Assembly: GCF_014650995.1 (NCBI RefSeq)
Contig: NZ_BMWA01000002.1
Coordinates: 124,001 to 188,000, forward strand
Source of the DNA: Streptomyces viridiviolaceus
Lineage (GTDB): Bacteria; Actinomycetota; Actinomycetes; Streptomycetales; Streptomycetaceae
Length of the DNA stretch: 64,000 nucleotides
Direction: 5' to 3'
Shown here: positions 26,713 through 35,086 of the stretch, one piece after another
Layout: every line of letters begins with the position of its first letter
How positions within the stretch are numbered: position 1 is the first letter of the stretch
Notes under the pieces: generated by a model
The model's database searches: none
The model's input: only the letters and a program-made list of their open reading frames with translations
Told to the model about the DNA's origin: nothing
Program-made: the position numbers and the translations under genes

Positions 26713-26757
26713 ACGCCGCAGGGGGCGCCCGGAAATCCCGGGCGCCCCCTGCGGCGT
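26713..26757. terminator. 20-bp perfect hairpin, bidirectional terminator
   Basis: Positions 26713-26732 pair perfectly with 26738-26757 around an AAATC loop. The core is GGGGGCGCCCGG/CCGGGCGCCCCC. It separates the convergent DUF3159 and TrkA genes and is the strongest stem in the window. Confidence 0.85.
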
Positions 26758-26771
26758 ACGACGGACCGCGG

Positions 26772-27449
26772 TCAGCTCGCCGCGTCGCTCCGCCTCGCCG
26801 ACAGCAGGTCCTCCAGCTGCTCCTCGCGAGCCTGGGCCGCGACGAACAGCAGTTCGTCACCCGCCTCCAGGGAGTCCTCGTGGGACGGGGTCAGCACCCG
26901 GGTGCCGCGGATGATCGTGACCAGGGACGTGTCCTCGGGCCACTGGACGTCGCCGACCTGGGTGCCGGCGAGCGCCGACTCCTCCGGCAGGGTCAGCTCG
27001 ACGAGGTTGGCGTCGCCGTGGCTGAAGCGCAGCAGCCGGACCAGGTCGCCGACGCTCACCGCCTCCTCGACCAGGGCCGACATCAGGCGCGGCGTGGAGA
27101 CGGCGACGTCCACGCCCCAGGACTCGTTGAAGAGCCACTCGTTCTTGGGGTTGTTGACCCGGGCGACGACGCGCGGGACGCCGTACTCCGTCTTCGCCAG
27201 CAGCGAGACGACGAGGTTGACCTTGTCGTCGCCCGTCGCGGCGATGACGACGTTGCAGCGCTGCAGCGCCGCCTCGTCCAGGGACGTGATCTCGCAGGCG
27301 TCGGCGAGCAGCCACTCCGCCAGCGGGACGCGCTCGACCGAGATGGCGGTCGGCGCCTTGTCGATCAGCAGGACCTCGTGGCCGTTCTCCAGCAGTTCGC
27401 CCGCGATCGAGCGGCCGACGGCACCGGCTCCGGCAATGGCGACCCTCAT
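26772..27449 (-). CDS. TrkA-family potassium uptake regulator (RCK), second of a pair
   Basis: 225 residues. TrkA_N/RCK_N nucleotide-binding fold (MRVAIAGAGAVGRSIAGELLENGHEVLLID, then CNVVIAATGDDKVNLVVSLLAK) and a TrkA_C/RCK_C domain (about 135-215, with GTQVGDVQWP and GDELLFVAA). It corresponds to CeoC of mycobacteria. It regulates a K+ channel or transporter by binding NAD(H)/ATP and, in some RCK_C domains, cyclic di-AMP. Its ATG overlaps the stop of the upstream TrkA gene (TGATG), so both are made together and probably assemble as a hetero-complex. Confidence 0.9.
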   Translation of the reverse strand: MRVAIAGAGAVGRSIAGELLENGHEVLLIDKAPTAISVERVPLAEWLLADACEITSLDEAALQRCNVVIAATGDDKVNLVVSLLAKTEYGVPRVVARVNNPKNEWLFNESWGVDVAVSTPRLMSALVEEAVSVGDLVRLLRFSHGDANLVELTLPEESALAGTQVGDVQWPEDTSLVTIIRGTRVLTPSHEDSLEAGDELLFVAAQAREEQLEDLLSARRSDAAS

Positions 27450-28120
27450 CAGTGACCGGCCTCCTTCTCAGGTCCCGTGGCGAACGCCGCCTCGACCTTG
27501 TCGACCTCGTCGGCGCGCATCATCACGTGCACCAGGTCGCCCTCCTGCAACACCGTCTGCGAGCTCGGCAGGATCGCCTCCCCGAGCCGGGTGAGGAACG
27601 CCACCCGCACACCGGTCTCCTCCTGGATCCGGCTGATCTTGTGGCCGACCCAGGCGGTGGAGGTGTGCACCTCGGCGAGCTGGACGCCGCCGGTGGGGTC
27701 GCGCCACAGCGGCTCGGCCCCCGAGGGAAGCAGCCGGCGCAGCATCTGGTCGGCCGTCCAGCGGACGGTGGCGACCGTGGGGATGCCCAGACGCTGGTAG
27801 ACCTCGGCGCGTCGGGGGTCGTAGATGCGGGCGGCGACGTTCTCCACGCCGAACATCTCGCGGGCCACGCGGGCGGCGATGATGTTCGAGTTGTCACCGC
27901 TGGAGACGGCGGCGAAGGCGCCGGCCTCCTCGATGCCCGCCTCGCGCAGGGTGTCCTGGTCGAAGCCGATGCCGGTGACCCGGCGGCCGCCGAACTGCGA
28001 GCCCAGGCGACGGAAGGCGGTGGGGTCCTGGTCGATCACGGCGACCGTGTGCCCCTGCTGCTCCAGGGTCTGGGCGAGAGCGGAGCCCACGCGCCCGCAG
28101 CCCATGATGACAATATGCAT
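27449..28120 (-). CDS. TrkA-family potassium uptake regulator (RCK), first of a pair
   Basis: 223 residues. RCK_N starts MHIVIMGCGRVGSALAQTLEQQGHTVAVID; RCK_C covers about 135-215 (VGHKISRIQEETGVRVAFLTR and LQEGDLVHVMMRADEVDKVEAAF). It corresponds to mycobacterial CeoB. The two TrkA proteins are paralogous but clearly diverged, as usual for this pair. No TrkH-like membrane subunit is encoded here, but the KimA-like transporter is divergently placed about 590 bp away and is the obvious candidate partner. The 290 bp up to the small gene at 28411 hold only the promoter. Confidence 0.9.
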   Translation of the reverse strand: MHIVIMGCGRVGSALAQTLEQQGHTVAVIDQDPTAFRRLGSQFGGRRVTGIGFDQDTLREAGIEEAGAFAAVSSGDNSNIIAARVAREMFGVENVAARIYDPRRAEVYQRLGIPTVATVRWTADQMLRRLLPSGAEPLWRDPTGGVQLAEVHTSTAWVGHKISRIQEETGVRVAFLTRLGEAILPSSQTVLQEGDLVHVMMRADEVDKVEAAFATGPEKEAGH

Positions 28121-28410
28121 CGCGTCACACCGCGCTTCCTACGGGCCCTGTGACCTTCGTGAATGTCCTGCTCATGTCTCTCTTTCGGCTCGCCTGGCGA
28201 CGTGTCGCGGCCAGTGTGCGGGCCGCAGGGGAACATCATGCCGGTGAGCACCGGCCATGACGCCTCGCGGGGCCCCGCGAAGCCGGGTTCCCCTGTCCAC
28301 GCCCAACGTATCGGCAAGCCCTCATGAGCCACAGGGGTCCGGGCCCGACGGCCGGAGCCCGGCTCTCGGGACCGGGCGAGCGTACCTGCCGCCCGGTCCC
28401 ACCCCCGGCC

Positions 28411-28524
28411 TCACCCCCGGGCCGAGGACCGCCGCCGGCCGATGCTGCGCACGCTGGCAAGTGTCAGGATTCCGAGGCCGACGAGCGTGACGGCGCCGCC
28501 GATCATCTCTGCGGTCAGGTGCAT
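28411..28524 (-). CDS. Small single-pass membrane protein, 37 residues
   Basis: The sequence opens MHLTAEMIGGAVTLVGLGIL and ends in a basic RRRSSARG tail. One membrane helix spans about residues 7-25. ATG 28524 is preceded by GGAGG at the right distance, much better than the longer in-frame start at 28617. It sits between the TrkA pair and the KimA-like transporter, reading away from the latter. A small auxiliary subunit of a neighbouring transporter (compare KdpF, about 30 residues, one helix) is an attractive but unproven idea. Confidence 0.65.
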   Translation of the reverse strand: MHLTAEMIGGAVTLVGLGILTLASVRSIGRRRSSARG

Positions 28525-28708
28525 GGAACCTCCAGGGTGCGGCAACGGCCGGGAATCGGGCGGCGTTTTGTCATATAGGCACGCGAGTCCCGCAACCTGC
28601 GGAATCCGCAGCCGCACCGCCGCTTCGATTCACCCGGAGAGCAGAGGGCGGACGGATCGGGGGTGGCGGGTGGGCGGCCTTGCGTTCGAACGCTTACGAT
28701 CCTCTGTT

Positions 28709-30772
28709 GTGTCCAAACTGACCGACGTGCCCAAGCGGATTCTGATCGGGCGCGCACTGCGCAGTGATCGGCTGGGGGAAACCCTCCTGCCGAAGCGCAT
28801 CGCCCTCCCCGTCTTCGCCTCCGACCCGCTGTCCTCCGTGGCGTACGCACCGGGCGAGGTGCTGCTGGTCCTCTCCATCGCGGGTGTGTCGGCGTACCAC
28901 TTCAGCCCCTGGATCGCCGTCGCGGTCGTCGTACTGATGTTCACCGTGGTCGCGTCCTACCGGCAGAACGTGCACGCCTACCCGAGCGGCGGCGGCGACT
29001 ACGAGGTGGCGACCACCAACCTCGGCCCCAAGGCCGGCCTCACGGTGGCGAGCGCCCTGCTCGTCGACTACGTCCTCACCGTCGCGGTCTCCATCTCCTC
29101 CGGCATCGAGAACCTCGGCTCCGCGATCCCGTTCGTCGTCGAGCACAAGGTCTTCTGCGCGATGGCCGTGATCCTGCTGCTGACACTGATGAACCTGCGC
29201 GGGGTCAAGGAGTCGGGCACCCTCTTCGCCATCCCGACGTACGTCTTCGTCGCGGGCGTCTTCATCATGATCGTGTGGGGTGCGTTCCGCGGCCTGGTGC
29301 TCGACGACACCATGCGGGCGCCGACCGCCGACTTCGAGATCAAACCCGAGCACCAGGGACTGGCCGGCTTCGCCTTGGTCTTCCTCCTGCTGAGGGCCTT
29401 CTCCTCCGGCTGTGCCGCGCTCACCGGCGTGGAGGCGATCTCCAACGGCGTCCCCGCGTTCCGCAAGCCCAAGTCGAAGAACGCGGGCACCACGCTGGCG
29501 CTGATGGGCCTGCTCGCCGTCACCATGTTCTGCGGCATCATCGGCCTGGCCGCCGCCACCCATGTCCGGATGGCCGAGAACCCGGCCGTCGACCTCATCC
29601 ACGACGGTGTCGCGGTCGGCGCCGACTACGTCCAGAACCCGGTGATCTCGCAGGTCGCGGAGGCCGTGTTCGGCAAGGGCAGCTTCCTGTTCATCGTGCT
29701 GGCGGCCGCCACCGCCCTCGTACTGTTCCTCGCGGCGAACACCGCCTACAACGGCTTCCCGCTGCTCGGCTCGATCCTCGCCCAGGACCGCTACCTGCCG
29801 CGCCAGCTGCACACCCGCGGCGACCGCCTGGCCTTCTCCAACGGCATCGTGCTGCTCGCCGGCGCGGCCATGCTCCTGGTGTGGATCTACGGCGCCGACT
29901 CCACGCGTCTGATCCAGCTCTACATCGTCGGCGTGTTCGTCTCCTTCACGCTCAGCCAGATCGGCATGGTCCGCCACTGGAACCGCCACCTGGCCACCGA
30001 GCGGGACCAGGCCAAGCGCCGCCACATGATCCGCTCCCGGGCCATCAACACCTTCGGCGCCTTCTTCACCGGCCTGGTGCTGGTCGTCGTCCTGGCCACG
30101 AAGTTCACCCACGGCGCCTGGGTGGCGCTGCTCGGCATGTGCATCTTCTACGCCACGATGACGGCGATCCGTAAGCACTACGACCGCGTCAGCGAGGAGA
30201 TCGCGGCCCCCGAGGACCCCGAGGAGGCCCCGAGCGACGACATGGTGCGGCCCTCCCGCGTCCACTCCGTCGTGCTGATCTCCAAGATCCACCGCCCGAC
30301 CCTGCGGGCCCTCGCCTACGCCAAGCTGCTGCGCTCGGACACCCTGGAGGCGCTCAGCGTCAACGTGGACCCCGCGGAGACCAAGGCGCTGCGCGACGAG
30401 TGGGAGCGGCGCGGCATCGGCGTACCGCTGAAGGTGCTGGACTCGCCCTACCGCGAGATCACCCGGCCGGTCATCGAGTACGTCAAGAGCCTGCGCAAGG
30501 AGTCCCCGCGCGATGCCGTGTCCGTGATCATCCCCGAGTACGTGGTCGGCCACTGGTACGAGCACCTGCTGCACAACCAGAGCGCGCTGCGGCTCAAGGG
30601 CCGTCTGCTGTTCACGCCGGGCGTCATGGTGACCTCGGTCCCGTACCAGCTGCAGTCCTCCGAGGCGGCCAAGCGGCGGGCCCGAAAGCGGCAGGAGTGG
30701 AGTGCGCCCGGCGCGGTGCGTCGCGGTCCCGCGCAGACGGACCGGGCGAAGGAGTCCTCGCAGTCGACGTAG
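28709..30772 (+). CDS. KimA-like APC-superfamily K+ transporter
   Basis: 687 residues. The N-terminus KRILIGRALRSDRLGETLLPK, followed by DPLSSVAYAPGEVLLVL and YPSGGGDYEVA, strongly resembles the KimA (YdaO) potassium importer of Bacillus (compare its KRFLIGKPLKS and DALSSVAYGTEQIL segments). About twelve membrane helices span 30-485, followed by a cytoplasmic C-terminal domain of some 160 residues. Many databases label such proteins amino acid permease; I prefer potassium transporter from the N-terminal match and the KdpDE and TrkA neighbours. GTG 28709 start. Upstream I find no recognisable ydaO (cyclic di-AMP) riboswitch. RNA methyltransferase gene follows after 55 bp. Confidence 0.8.
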   Translation: MSKLTDVPKRILIGRALRSDRLGETLLPKRIALPVFASDPLSSVAYAPGEVLLVLSIAGVSAYHFSPWIAVAVVVLMFTVVASYRQNVHAYPSGGGDYEVATTNLGPKAGLTVASALLVDYVLTVAVSISSGIENLGSAIPFVVEHKVFCAMAVILLLTLMNLRGVKESGTLFAIPTYVFVAGVFIMIVWGAFRGLVLDDTMRAPTADFEIKPEHQGLAGFALVFLLLRAFSSGCAALTGVEAISNGVPAFRKPKSKNAGTTLALMGLLAVTMFCGIIGLAAATHVRMAENPAVDLIHDGVAVGADYVQNPVISQVAEAVFGKGSFLFIVLAAATALVLFLAANTAYNGFPLLGSILAQDRYLPRQLHTRGDRLAFSNGIVLLAGAAMLLVWIYGADSTRLIQLYIVGVFVSFTLSQIGMVRHWNRHLATERDQAKRRHMIRSRAINTFGAFFTGLVLVVVLATKFTHGAWVALLGMCIFYATMTAIRKHYDRVSEEIAAPEDPEEAPSDDMVRPSRVHSVVLISKIHRPTLRALAYAKLLRSDTLEALSVNVDPAETKALRDEWERRGIGVPLKVLDSPYREITRPVIEYVKSLRKESPRDAVSVIIPEYVVGHWYEHLLHNQSALRLKGRLLFTPGVMVTSVPYQLQSSEAAKRRARKRQEWSAPGAVRRGPAQTDRAKESSQST

Positions 30773-30827
30773 ACTGGTCGGCTGTTGTCCGACCGTCCCC
30801 CCTTCTCGTCACTGGAGTCACCCCGCC

Positions 30828-32150
30828 ATGCAGGCAGAACCGAAGAAGTCGCTGGTGGGCGAGGAGTACGAGGTCGAGATCGGCCCCGTCGCCCACGGCG
30901 GCCACTGCATCGCCCGTACGTCCGAGGGGCAGGTGCTGTTCGTCCGGCACACCCTGCCCGGTGAGCGGGTCGTGGCGCGGGTGACCGAGGGCGAGGAGGG
31001 CGCGCGGTTCCTGCGCGCGGACGCCGTCGAGATCCTGGAGCCGTCCAAGGACCGCATCGAGGCGCCCTGCCCCTTCGCCGGCCCCGGCCGCTGCGGCGGC
31101 TGCGACTGGCAGCACGCCAAGCCGGGTGCCCAGCGGCGGCTGAAGGGCGAGGTCGTCGCCGAACAGCTGAAGCGCCTGGCGGGCCTCACCCCCGAGGAGG
31201 CCGGCTGGGACGGCACGGTGATGCCGGCCGAGGGCGACAAGCTGCCCGCCGGCCAGGTGCCGCAGTGGCGCACGCGGGTGCAGTACGCCGTGGACGCCGA
31301 GGGGCACGCGGGTCTGCGCCGGCACCGCTCCCACGAGGTGGAGCGGATCGACCACTGCATGATCGCCGCCGAGGGCGTCAGCGAGCTGGGCATCGAGCGG
31401 CGTGACTGGGCGGGCATGGAGTCCGTCGAGGCCATCGCGGCGAGCGGCTCGCAGGACCGGCAGGTCATCCTGACCCCGCGGCCCGGGGCACGGCTGCCGA
31501 TCGTCGAACTGGACCGGCCCGTGTCGGTCATGCGCGTCGACGAGAAGTCCGGCGGCGTCCACCGCGTCCACGGCCGCCCGTTCGTCCGCGAGCGCGCGGA
31601 CGACCGCACGTACCGGGTAGGCGCCGGCGGCTTCTGGCAGGTCCACCCCAAGGCGGCGGACACGCTGATGAAGGCGGTCATGCAGGGCCTGCTGCCGCGC
31701 AAGGGCGACATGGCGCTCGACCTCTACTGCGGCGTCGGCCTCTTCGCGGGCGCCCTGGCCGACCGGGTCGGCGAGAAGGGCGCGGTGCTCGGCATCGAGT
31801 CCGGCAAGCGCGCGGTCGAGGACGCCCGGCACAACCTCGCCGGCTTCGACCGCGTCCGCATCGAACAGGGCAAGGTCGAGTCCGTCCTGCCGCGTACGGG
31901 GATCACGGAGGTCGACCTCGTCGTCCTGGACCCGCCACGGGCGGGCGCCGGCCGGAAGACGGTGGAGCACCTCTCGTCCCTGGGGGCGCGCCGGATCGCC
32001 TACGTGGCCTGCGACCCCGCCGCGCTGGCACGGGATCTGGGGTACTTCCGGGACGGGGGGTACAGGGTGCGGACGTTGCGGGTGTTCGATCTGTTCCCGA
32101 TGACGCATCACGTGGAGTGCGTGGCGATTCTCGAACCGGCCGAAAAGTGA
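30828..32150 (+). CDS. TRAM-domain class I SAM-dependent RNA (uracil-5-)methyltransferase
   Basis: 440 residues. An N-terminal TRAM domain (8-70) is followed by a cysteine cluster CPFAGPGRCGGCDWQH that in RumA/RlmD ligates an iron-sulfur cluster. The Rossmann SAM domain has LDLYCGVGLFAGALA, VLDPPRAGAG and YVACDPAALARDL with the catalytic cysteine, and it ends in FDLFPMTHHVECVAIL. It should methylate a uridine in 23S rRNA or tRNA at C5. A homologue next to the permease and TrkA genes is known from mycobacteria. GGAG lies 12 bases before the ATG, slightly far. Confidence 0.92.
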   Translation: MQAEPKKSLVGEEYEVEIGPVAHGGHCIARTSEGQVLFVRHTLPGERVVARVTEGEEGARFLRADAVEILEPSKDRIEAPCPFAGPGRCGGCDWQHAKPGAQRRLKGEVVAEQLKRLAGLTPEEAGWDGTVMPAEGDKLPAGQVPQWRTRVQYAVDAEGHAGLRRHRSHEVERIDHCMIAAEGVSELGIERRDWAGMESVEAIAASGSQDRQVILTPRPGARLPIVELDRPVSVMRVDEKSGGVHRVHGRPFVRERADDRTYRVGAGGFWQVHPKAADTLMKAVMQGLLPRKGDMALDLYCGVGLFAGALADRVGEKGAVLGIESGKRAVEDARHNLAGFDRVRIEQGKVESVLPRTGITEVDLVVLDPPRAGAGRKTVEHLSSLGARRIAYVACDPAALARDLGYFRDGGYRVRTLRVFDLFPMTHHVECVAILEPAEK

Positions 32151-32438
32151 CCCTGACCTGCGAATTTTCCGTCAGGCGTCGTCTGCTTCGATTTGTTTGC
32201 ACGTGATCACCACGTGGCCTGTCCCGGATGTTCTGGATGAGCCGTCTGACCTGGTGCTTCGTTCAGTGTGCGCGTCGAACGGCCGGTGCGCCTCGTCTGC
32301 TTGGCCGGCTGGCTGGGCGACAGTCTTGACGCTCGTTCGACGCTGGTGCCGATGAGACGCCAGGCCTCAGGGCGTGGGTCCGGTGAGTGGGCCCTGGCGC
32401 GCCCGGAGCGCTCGCAGCACTCGGCAGGCTGTTCGGCC
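32151..32438. other. 288-bp gap at the core/accessory border
   Basis: The region separates two convergent genes. It is AT-richer at 32160-32215 and contains CACGTG at 32200 and 32211 flanking ATCAC. I see no convincing hairpin terminator, gene, attachment site or repeat. This is where the conserved chromosomal block ends and the catabolic island begins. Confidence 0.4.
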
Positions 32439-34436
32439 TCAGGGATTCACCTGTCCGACGCCTGACCGGGCTGCGAACTCCGTGAACCATTCGAGCATCT
32501 CGGGGTGGGCGACGGATCCTTCGCCGCTGACATCACCGGTGCGGGCACCCTGCAGGATGCGCTTGACCGGTACCTCGAGCTTCTTGCCGGTGAGCGTGCG
32601 CGGGAGGGCGGGGACCGGCACGATCACGTCGGGCACGTGGCGCGGGGACAACTCGCGCTTGATGGCGGTGGTGATCCGCTCGCGCAGTCCGTCGTCGAGG
32701 GCGGTGCCGTGGGCGGTCACGACGAACAGGGGCATGACGTAGCCGCCGTCGGGCCGTTCCACGCCGATGACGAGGCTGTCGGCGACTTCGGGGAGCTGCT
32801 CGACGACGGCGTAGATGTCGGCGGAGCCCATCCGGACCCCCATGCGGTTGAGGGTGGCGTCGGAACGGCCGGCGACGACGACCGACAGGTCCGTGTCGAC
32901 GGTGACCCAGTCGCCGTGCCGCCAGACCCCGGGGTAGGTGTCGAAGTAGCTGGCCCGGTAGCGGGTGCCGTCGGGGTCGGCGACGAAGTGGAGGGGCATG
33001 GACGGCAGCGGCGCGGTCACCACCAGCTCGCCCTGTTCGCCGGTCAGGGGGTGCCCGCAGGGGTCCCAGGAGGCCAGCGCGACGCCGAGCGAGGGGGCGG
33101 GGATGCGGCCCACGCGTACGGGCAGCAGGGCGGAACCGCCGGCGAGCACCGAGCAGATGTCCGTACCACCACAGATCGACTGCAGCCAGACCTCGGGCGC
33201 GAGCCGGTCGTAGACCCAACGCCAGGTGCTGGGCGGCAGCGCCGATCCGGTCTGGAGTACGGAGCGCAGTCGCTTGAGACCGAACTCGGCCGCGGGATGC
33301 GTGTCCGATTTCTCCACGGCGGCGAGGTAGGCCGCGCCCACGCCGACCACGGTGGCGCCGGTCTGTTCGGCGATCCGCCAGGCCCCGTTGATGTCCGGGA
33401 AGGTGGGGCTGCCGTCGTACAGGATGATCGTGCTGCCGTGCAGCAGACCGCCGACCAGGAAGTTCCAGACCATCCAGCTCGTGGACGTGAGGAAGAGGTA
33501 GCGGTCGTCGGCACGCAGATCCACGCCCAGGCCAAGTGCCTTGAGCAGTTCGACCACGATGCCGCCGTGACCTTGAACGATCCCCTTGGGTATCCCGGTG
33601 GTCCCCGATGACCACAGGATCCACAACGGGTGGTCGAAGGGCACGTCGGCGAATTCCAGGGGGGCCTCGGCGGCCGGCAGGGCGGACCAGGCGTGCTGTT
33701 CGATCCCGGGCCGCGCCGACCAGGGCTCGGTCGGGGGCGTGAAGAGGTTGTCGACCGCGAGGACGTGACGGAGGGTGGGCAGTTTGTTCGCCAGCTCGGC
33801 GACCTCCGGGCGCCTGTCGTACGTCTTGCCGCCGTGGCGGTATCCGTCCGCGGCCACGAGGACGGCCGGCCGCGCCTGCCGCAGCCGGGCGAGCACGCTG
33901 GGCGTGCCGAAGTCCGGGGAGCACGCCGTCCACACGGCGCCGACGGCGGCCGAGGCCAGCAGGGCGACCACGGTCTGCGGGAGGTTGGGAAGGTATCCGG
34001 CCACGCAGTCGCCGGGCCCCACGCCCATCCGGCGCAGGGCCGCCGCGACGTCCGCGACCTGGCGGCCGAGTTCCTGCCACGAGGTCTCCACGGGCGTGCC
34101 GCCCTCGGCCACGCCGACCAGCGCCGGTCGGGCATCCGTGGCCTGGGCGAAGCACCGCTCGGCGAAGTTCAGCCGGGCGCCGGGGAACCAGGAGGCTCCC
34201 GGCATCGACGCATCGCTCAGCACCTCGTCGTAGTGGGTGACCGCGTCCAGCCCGTAAAACTCCCACACCGCCGACCAGAATCCGGGCAGATCGGTGGAGC
34301 TCCACCGCCACAGCTCGGCGTAGTCGGTGAAGCGCAGCCCCCGGACCTCTTCCAGCCATTCCATGAAGACCGCGACGTTGGATTCCTCGAGTTCGGGGCG
34401 ACCGGGCGACCACAACAGGTCGGTGTCAGTGTTCAT
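32439..34436 (-). CDS. aacS: Acetoacetyl-CoA synthetase
   Basis: 665 residues of the ANL adenylate-forming family. The long N-terminal part (FMEWLEEVRGLRFTDYAELWRWS) is specific to acetoacetate-CoA ligases. The AMP-binding motif is SSGTTGIPKGIVQGHGG, with SICGGTDICS, YFDTYPGVWRHGDWV and TLTGKKLEVPVK with the catalytic lysine near the end. It activates acetoacetate to acetoacetyl-CoA with ATP. It is the last gene of a six-gene minus-strand operon whose first member makes acetoacetate, so the two reactions fit one route. Start ATG 34436 has GGAAAGG upstream. Confidence 0.93.
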   Translation of the reverse strand: MNTDTDLLWSPGRPELEESNVAVFMEWLEEVRGLRFTDYAELWRWSSTDLPGFWSAVWEFYGLDAVTHYDEVLSDASMPGASWFPGARLNFAERCFAQATDARPALVGVAEGGTPVETSWQELGRQVADVAAALRRMGVGPGDCVAGYLPNLPQTVVALLASAAVGAVWTACSPDFGTPSVLARLRQARPAVLVAADGYRHGGKTYDRRPEVAELANKLPTLRHVLAVDNLFTPPTEPWSARPGIEQHAWSALPAAEAPLEFADVPFDHPLWILWSSGTTGIPKGIVQGHGGIVVELLKALGLGVDLRADDRYLFLTSTSWMVWNFLVGGLLHGSTIILYDGSPTFPDINGAWRIAEQTGATVVGVGAAYLAAVEKSDTHPAAEFGLKRLRSVLQTGSALPPSTWRWVYDRLAPEVWLQSICGGTDICSVLAGGSALLPVRVGRIPAPSLGVALASWDPCGHPLTGEQGELVVTAPLPSMPLHFVADPDGTRYRASYFDTYPGVWRHGDWVTVDTDLSVVVAGRSDATLNRMGVRMGSADIYAVVEQLPEVADSLVIGVERPDGGYVMPLFVVTAHGTALDDGLRERITTAIKRELSPRHVPDVIVPVPALPRTLTGKKLEVPVKRILQGARTGDVSGEGSVAHPEMLEWFTEFAARSGVGQVNP

Positions 34437-34477
34437 CGTTGCCTTTCCGGCGGCGGGGTGGGCGGGAGCGCTACGGC

Positions 34478-35086
34478 CTACGAGGCCGGCCGTGGAGCCA
34501 TATGGCACCAGCCGTGTTCGAGTGCCTCGACGAGTCCCTCGGACCGGAGCCACGGACCGTGTCCCGACGCGGGGTTGAGGTGCCCGACGGGGCCGAGGTC
34601 CACCAGGCGGCTCCCCCAGTCCAAGGCGAGTCCGGCGACGCGCTCCGGGGATCCCAGGGGGTCGTTCGAACTGGCCGCGACGATGCTGGGGAAGGGCAGC
34701 GGCTTCCGGGGCACCGGTGTCCAGCCGTGTGTCTCCAGCTCGTCGAGGGTGGGGTAGCCGTCCGGCAGCGGTGTCTCGAAGTCCGGGGGCGCGGCCAGCA
34801 GGGCGCCCCGGACGTTCGCGTCGTGCCACTGGGCCCACTGCACCGTGGTGATGACGCCCGCGCTGTGGGCGACGATGAGTACCGGCCCGGTGATCCGAGC
34901 CATCACCTCGACCACGTTGGCGACGTGGGCGTCTCGGCTGAGCCGGTTGCGCACCAGTGGCTGAACGGTGCGCACGGTGCGGCCGGCTTCGCGGAGCCTC
35001 GTGGCCAGGATGGTTTGCCAGTGGTCCTCGACGTGGTCCCGCATGCCGGGAACGATCACGATCGTGGGCTTCGAGGTTCCTGTCAT
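34478..35086 (-). CDS. RBBP9/YdeN-type alpha/beta hydrolase
   Basis: 202 residues. The strand IVIVPGMRDHVEDHWQ, nucleophile VAHSAG (Ser about 75) and C-terminal GHLNPASGHGPW with the catalytic histidine are typical of the RBBP9/YdeN serine-hydrolase group. Substrate unknown; in this operon it might open an ester or lactone intermediate. ATG 35086 overlaps the MFS stop (ATGA) and has GGAGG upstream, showing translational coupling. Confidence 0.88.
   Translation of the reverse strand: MTGTSKPTIVIVPGMRDHVEDHWQTILATRLREAGRTVRTVQPLVRNRLSRDAHVANVVEVMARITGPVLIVAHSAGVITTVQWAQWHDANVRGALLAAPPDFETPLPDGYPTLDELETHGWTPVPRKPLPFPSIVAASSNDPLGSPERVAGLALDWGSRLVDLGPVGHLNPASGHGPWLRSEGLVEALEHGWCHMAPRPAS

Noticed and set aside
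28525..28708. Possible ydaO (cyclic di-AMP) riboswitch before the KimA-like gene
   Set aside because: None of the conserved riboswitch core words are visible. A small CTGCGG-AAT-CCGCAG hairpin at 28597-28611 alone is not enough.
32200..32216. CACGTG-ATCAC-CACGTG as a regulator site
   Set aside because: Short palindromes in GC-rich DNA are common, and the site lies between convergent genes where no promoter is expected.
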